Shown here in pieces: positions 61,524 through 64,000 of a stretch of 64,000 nucleotides of DNA. The DNA lies in NCBI RefSeq assembly GCF_900107135.1, contig NZ_FNOV01000007.1, positions 68,948 through 132,947 on the forward strand. Direction: 5' to 3'. The notes under the pieces are model-generated. The model was not told the DNA's origin. It did not search any database and saw only the letters and a program-made list of their open reading frames with translations. The position numbers and the translations under genes are program-made. This DNA is from Hymenobacter psychrophilus. GTDB lineage: Bacteria > Bacteroidota > Bacteroidia > Cytophagales > Hymenobacteraceae. Position 1 is the stretch's first letter. Each line of letters begins with the position of its first letter.

Positions 61524-61985
61524 AGTAAATTGGTTTGTGTTCAACAATGTAAATGATGAGTAAAAAATATTTTTGTCAGTAAAGAAAGATTGCTGACTGG
61601 TTGTCTGTTCACCGCTTCCGCCGCCGGCGACTCTCAAGTTGCTCTCAGCACGACACTGTCGGCTCAAAGGCCTTAGCCGTAAGCTGCACCACGGAATAAC
61701 GAGCCCTGTCCCGCAAAATGAAGTCGTCCACAACATTCTGGTAACCAAGCCGGCGTAGCTTTGTTGCCTCGCCCGGTGCCAGCGCCCACCACGCCCCACC
61801 GGGTTTCCTACTGCTCCGGGCTGCCTGGTAGATGAGAGGATGGAAGAAGCGGCAGGAGGCGCGCTATGTGTATCAAGTAAAAGGATGTAAGTCGTAGTTA
61901 CCGGATGGTAGCTAACAGGCAGAAAGAGTAACTACCAGCGGCTCTTACCCAATCAAGCTGCGGTGGGGGAGATAGGCTAATCATC
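61524..61985. other. intergenic stretch without a supported gene
   Basis: About 460 bases. A minus-strand frame across 61670-61860 would read NVVDDFILRDRARYSVVQLTAKAFE but starts after an in-frame stop and has no start codon. It may be a gene remnant or chance. Confidence 0.3.
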
Positions 61986-62255
61986 TCACTCCTCCTGGTC
62001 AAGCGCCTCACTAAGAGCCGTCAGAATCAGTGCGTAAATCGTTTCCCATCCCAGCCGAATTCCTTCCTGCGGCATCTGGGTCAGGTACTGAGCCGTGACG
62101 TAGTCTGCCAGCGCCGGCGTTACCATGCCCTGGTCCATCTCCGCCGGTAGTGGCAGTTCCCACCGCTCTTTGCCGGGGCGCAGCAGCTCAATCAGGCGGC
62201 CGGTACCCGACCGGCCCCGAATCCGAACCTCCATCAAAAAACGCGCAGTAGCCAT
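61986..62255 (-). CDS. hypothetical protein
   Basis: Eighty-nine residues from the ATG at 62255 (or 93 from 62267). It starts MATARFLMEVRIRGRSGTGRLIELLRPGKERWELPLPAE and ends in an acidic helix. Likely a small phage-like protein by position next to the lysis genes; no family recognised. The 372 bases before the M15 gene hold only AT-rich sequence with no gene that can be supported. Confidence 0.5.
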   Translation of the reverse strand: MATARFLMEVRIRGRSGTGRLIELLRPGKERWELPLPAEMDQGMVTPALADYVTAQYLTQMPQEGIRLGWETIYALILTALSEALDQEE

Positions 62256-62613
62256 AACTGAATGCATAGGTTGAAGCAAGCCCCCGCCCAGCACCCGCGG
62301 GCCGCCAGATAGGGTAATGCTTGCCGCACCCGCCACCCGCCCCCGAGCCTATGCTGCTTCCACGGGAATTATGTTCCCCTGGAGAAGGCTAGCTCATGAT
62401 GAGTTGTTGTCTTATAGGAGGATAAGAGCAGCTGAAGCCGCAGGCAATAAAATGAAAAGGAGTTGGCAATTATACGAACTTGCTAATCAAGTTAGTTACT
62501 ATTTGGTTAAAATTATTAGTAAACAGGCCCCGGTTGTCTCCAAATGGCTTGCCTCTCTAGCACCCTAGCACACGCCAACTCACTACCCGTACTTGATGCT
62601 ACCGGTACTTACC

Positions 62614-62651
62614 AAAAAAAGACCGGCTCACACCTCGAAGTGTGGCCGGTC
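62614..62651 (-). terminator. terminator overlapping the endolysin stop
   Basis: GACCGGC (62621-62627) pairs with GCCGGTC (62645-62651), extended by CACAC/GTGTG, and is followed on the minus strand by seven T. The stem lies inside the last codons of the M15 peptidase gene. Confidence 0.8.
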
Positions 62652-63050
62652 CTTAAACTTGGGCCAGTAGCCGCCCCAGCGGATTGCGGGGTCGGCCAGT
62701 AGCATCAGCCGCGCGAAGCGCCCCAGCAACTCCGCCGACCAGCTTACCTGCCCGTTAGCCAGCAGCAAGGCTACGTCCAGCGCCCGCGCCGGCTGGGTAT
62801 TGTGCTTCGACTCCCCACCCCGCTTATAGGTTACAATCAGCCCCGGCCGGGTGCGGCCCTGGGCATACAGTGCATCCTGCTCGGCGGCGCTCCGGTAGCC
62901 CTGTGTCACGATGGGCCGACCCAGTCGGGCTAGCTCCGGCGTATTGACCCACGCCAGCAGCGCCCGGGCAAAGGCCACCCGCAATGCCGGCCGTACCCCC
63001 GCCAGCCGGGTAGCTTGCCGACCAGCCTGGGCGCTACTGAGCCGAATCAT
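62628..63050 (-). CDS. M15 family peptidase (phage endolysin-like)
   Basis: 140 residues. The metal-site motifs of the M15/VanY L-alanyl-D-glutamate peptidases are present: PIVTQGYRSAAEQDALYAQGRTRPG, ESKHNTQPARALDVALLLANGQ (first His and Asp) and GGYWPKFKDRPHFEV (last His). No signal peptide, as expected of an endolysin that relies on a holin. The holin-like gene overlaps its start by 17 bases. It would cut peptidoglycan peptides at host lysis. Confidence 0.85.
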   Translation of the reverse strand: MIRLSSAQAGRQATRLAGVRPALRVAFARALLAWVNTPELARLGRPIVTQGYRSAAEQDALYAQGRTRPGLIVTYKRGGESKHNTQPARALDVALLLANGQVSWSAELLGRFARLMLLADPAIRWGGYWPKFKDRPHFEV

Positions 63051-63309
63051 CCGGCTCGGGCTTGGGTGCTTCCACCTGCATCAGCGGCAGTACCTCGGCC
63101 GGTACCCTTACCACCGTCTCCGGCCGTTGCAAAGCCTTGCGGATAGTGGCCCAGATAGTTACCACTGCCACCAGGGTCTGGATAATCAGATGCCCGTAGT
63201 TCTCAATGGTAGTTGGGTCCGGCGGCGTGAGCCCGTTGCCAACTGCCTGCCCCAACAGCGCCGTGGCAATGATGTGGGTGAAATGCCCTGTTTTCGTACT
63301 GCTGAACAT
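63034..63309 (-). CDS. holin-like small membrane protein
   Basis: Ninety-one residues. One or two hydrophobic segments (about 10-28 and 40-62, HLIIQTLVAVVTIWATI) and a charged, Pro/Glu-rich tail, the layout of class II holins. It overlaps the M15 peptidase gene, the usual holin-endolysin order. Identification rests on size and context; no holin family was recognised by name. Confidence 0.65.
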   Translation of the reverse strand: MFSSTKTGHFTHIIATALLGQAVGNGLTPPDPTTIENYGHLIIQTLVAVVTIWATIRKALQRPETVVRVPAEVLPLMQVEAPKPEPDDSAQ

Positions 63310-64000
63310 GACAATAGTTTTTAGTTAATAAGTTTGATAAATATACGTTATTAAAATAAAATTGACTATTTGTTGTTCAATATGTGAGGATAAAAAATTG
63401 TTATATAAGAAGATGGACTTTTGGAATCATTCTCCAGCGAGCAAGAAGTTGCAGGAGAACTGACCGCTATGGTAGAGCCTTAGATGTATAAACAGCTTAC
63501 TGCCAAGGCGACAAACTGGCCAGCTAAAGAAGGCAGGGATGATACCTATTCCTGACTGTAGCTGGTTCATCAATTCCAGTCAATGGCCAGCCGCATGGCC
63601 ACAGAAAACAAAAGGAGAACCCCGACATCCAGCTCGCGCTCGGCTCCCGGCCCGCAAAGGCCTGAAAAAGGTCCTTTGCCGCCCGTCCGCGCCACCCCTG
63701 CCCGCCGCCCCGGTGCCAACGGCGGCCCATCTCCCGCACAAACTCTGCGCCGCGCCGCCGCCCGCACCTCTGCCCCCGCACCGATAAGGCCCGCTTCGCG
63801 GATAGTGTCATTGGGGAGTGCCCCAAACCCCCGCCATCATGCCCTGGCTGACGCCCGGTCATCAGCCTCGGGCTCCGCGGCCTCCCGCTGGTCGGCCGCT
63901 ACTCCCTCACGAGGTGCCCTTCGGGCCGGTTTATTGGGGGCCTCAAGGCCAGCCCCCAAACCCCTGGCCAAGAGCATTCAAGTGGTTTGGCTAAGTCTTG
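63310..64000. other. non-coding end region with oriT-like hairpins
   Basis: 690 bases with no gene that I can support. The first 110 are AT-rich. The GC-rich end contains TTGGGG-AGTG-CCCCAA (63811-63826) and TTGGGGG...CCCCCAA (63934-63959), each followed by ACCCC, similar to sequences near mobilisation genes of Bacteroidota plasmids. An origin of transfer is possible but unproven. Confidence 0.35.

Larger units (their letters stand above)
34194..63309. mobile_element. phage-like defence island (edges inferred)
   Basis: The left arm (repressor, excisionase-like HTH, DUF1376, helicase) and right arm (holin, endolysin) are phage-type; the cargo is defence. No structural phage genes and no intact integrase are in the window. 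The island could continue beyond 64000. Direct repeats at the ends were not found by eye. Confidence 0.5.

Noticed and set aside
61670..61865. Minus-strand peptide NVVDDFILRDRARYSVVQLTAKAFE as a gene end
   Set aside because: It begins after an in-frame stop with no start codon and matches no family I recognise.
63524..63862. Arg/Gly-rich minus-strand frame of 112 codons
   Set aside because: Composition is that of a GC-rich shadow frame, with overlapping frames of similar length on the other strand and no domain.
1..64000. CRISPR arrays
   Set aside because: No regularly spaced direct repeats of the right size were seen in any non-coding stretch.

Overview
The window looks like a chromosome segment from a high-GC Bacteroidota of the Hymenobacter/Cytophagales type. 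The support is gene content (BatA-type membrane protein, DUF4199 pair, MenA, FAD-type protoporphyrinogen oxidase, short PLP arginine decarboxylase), several TAnnTTTG promoter elements typical of the phylum, weak or absent Shine-Dalgarno sequences, and gene-flanking palindromes. The species assignment is inferred, not computed.

Layout. 1-400: end of an rRNA operon (5S rRNA and terminator). 0.5-30 kb: ordinary chromosome. It holds envelope and glycosyltransferase genes (GT2, GT4, GT9, DPM1-like), a GT51 transglycosylase without a transpeptidase, purB, TerC, hemG, a GmhB-like phosphatase, two short related lipoproteins, divergent speA and arginase, an operon kaiC-kaiB-kaiB-PAS histidine kinase, argS, a LOG protein, a KAS III enzyme, glutathione peroxidase, a HAD phosphatase and menA. 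30-32.4 kb is accessory: SMI1/KNR4, KptA, a tyrosine-recombinase remnant, then an AT-rich DUF1877 gene bounded by integron attC-like GTTAGC/GCTAAC sites. 32.4-34.1 kb: DUF808 and fluoride channel genes.

34.4-63.3 kb reads as one mobile island. Its left arm is phage-like: an S24-type repressor divergent from a short early operon with an excisionase-like HTH protein, a DUF1376 replication protein and a DnaB-family helicase. Its right arm carries a holin-like protein and an M15 endolysin. Between them lies a defence island: DUF4007 (SspB-like), an SspC-like ATPase, a BrxC/SspF-like ATPase, PglZ, BrxL and a cysteine desulfurase (SspA/IscS-like), then a 1323-residue sacsin-like ATPase with a C-terminal DUF3883 domain, then an AbiE toxin-antitoxin pair with a phased array of operator half-sites.

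The most striking feature is inside the phosphorothioation/BREX-type operon. The SspC-like gene stops early, no PAPS-reductase gene (SspD/BrxP) is present, and the BrxC-like gene has lost its start: its Walker A motif lies in frame upstream of the first usable start codon. The missing part is occupied by about 4 kb of unrelated genes: an HNH nuclease, a methyltransferase-HIT fusion whose HIT motif lacks the central histidine, a hypothetical gene and a DUF559 nuclease. This looks like one defence module replacing the core of another.
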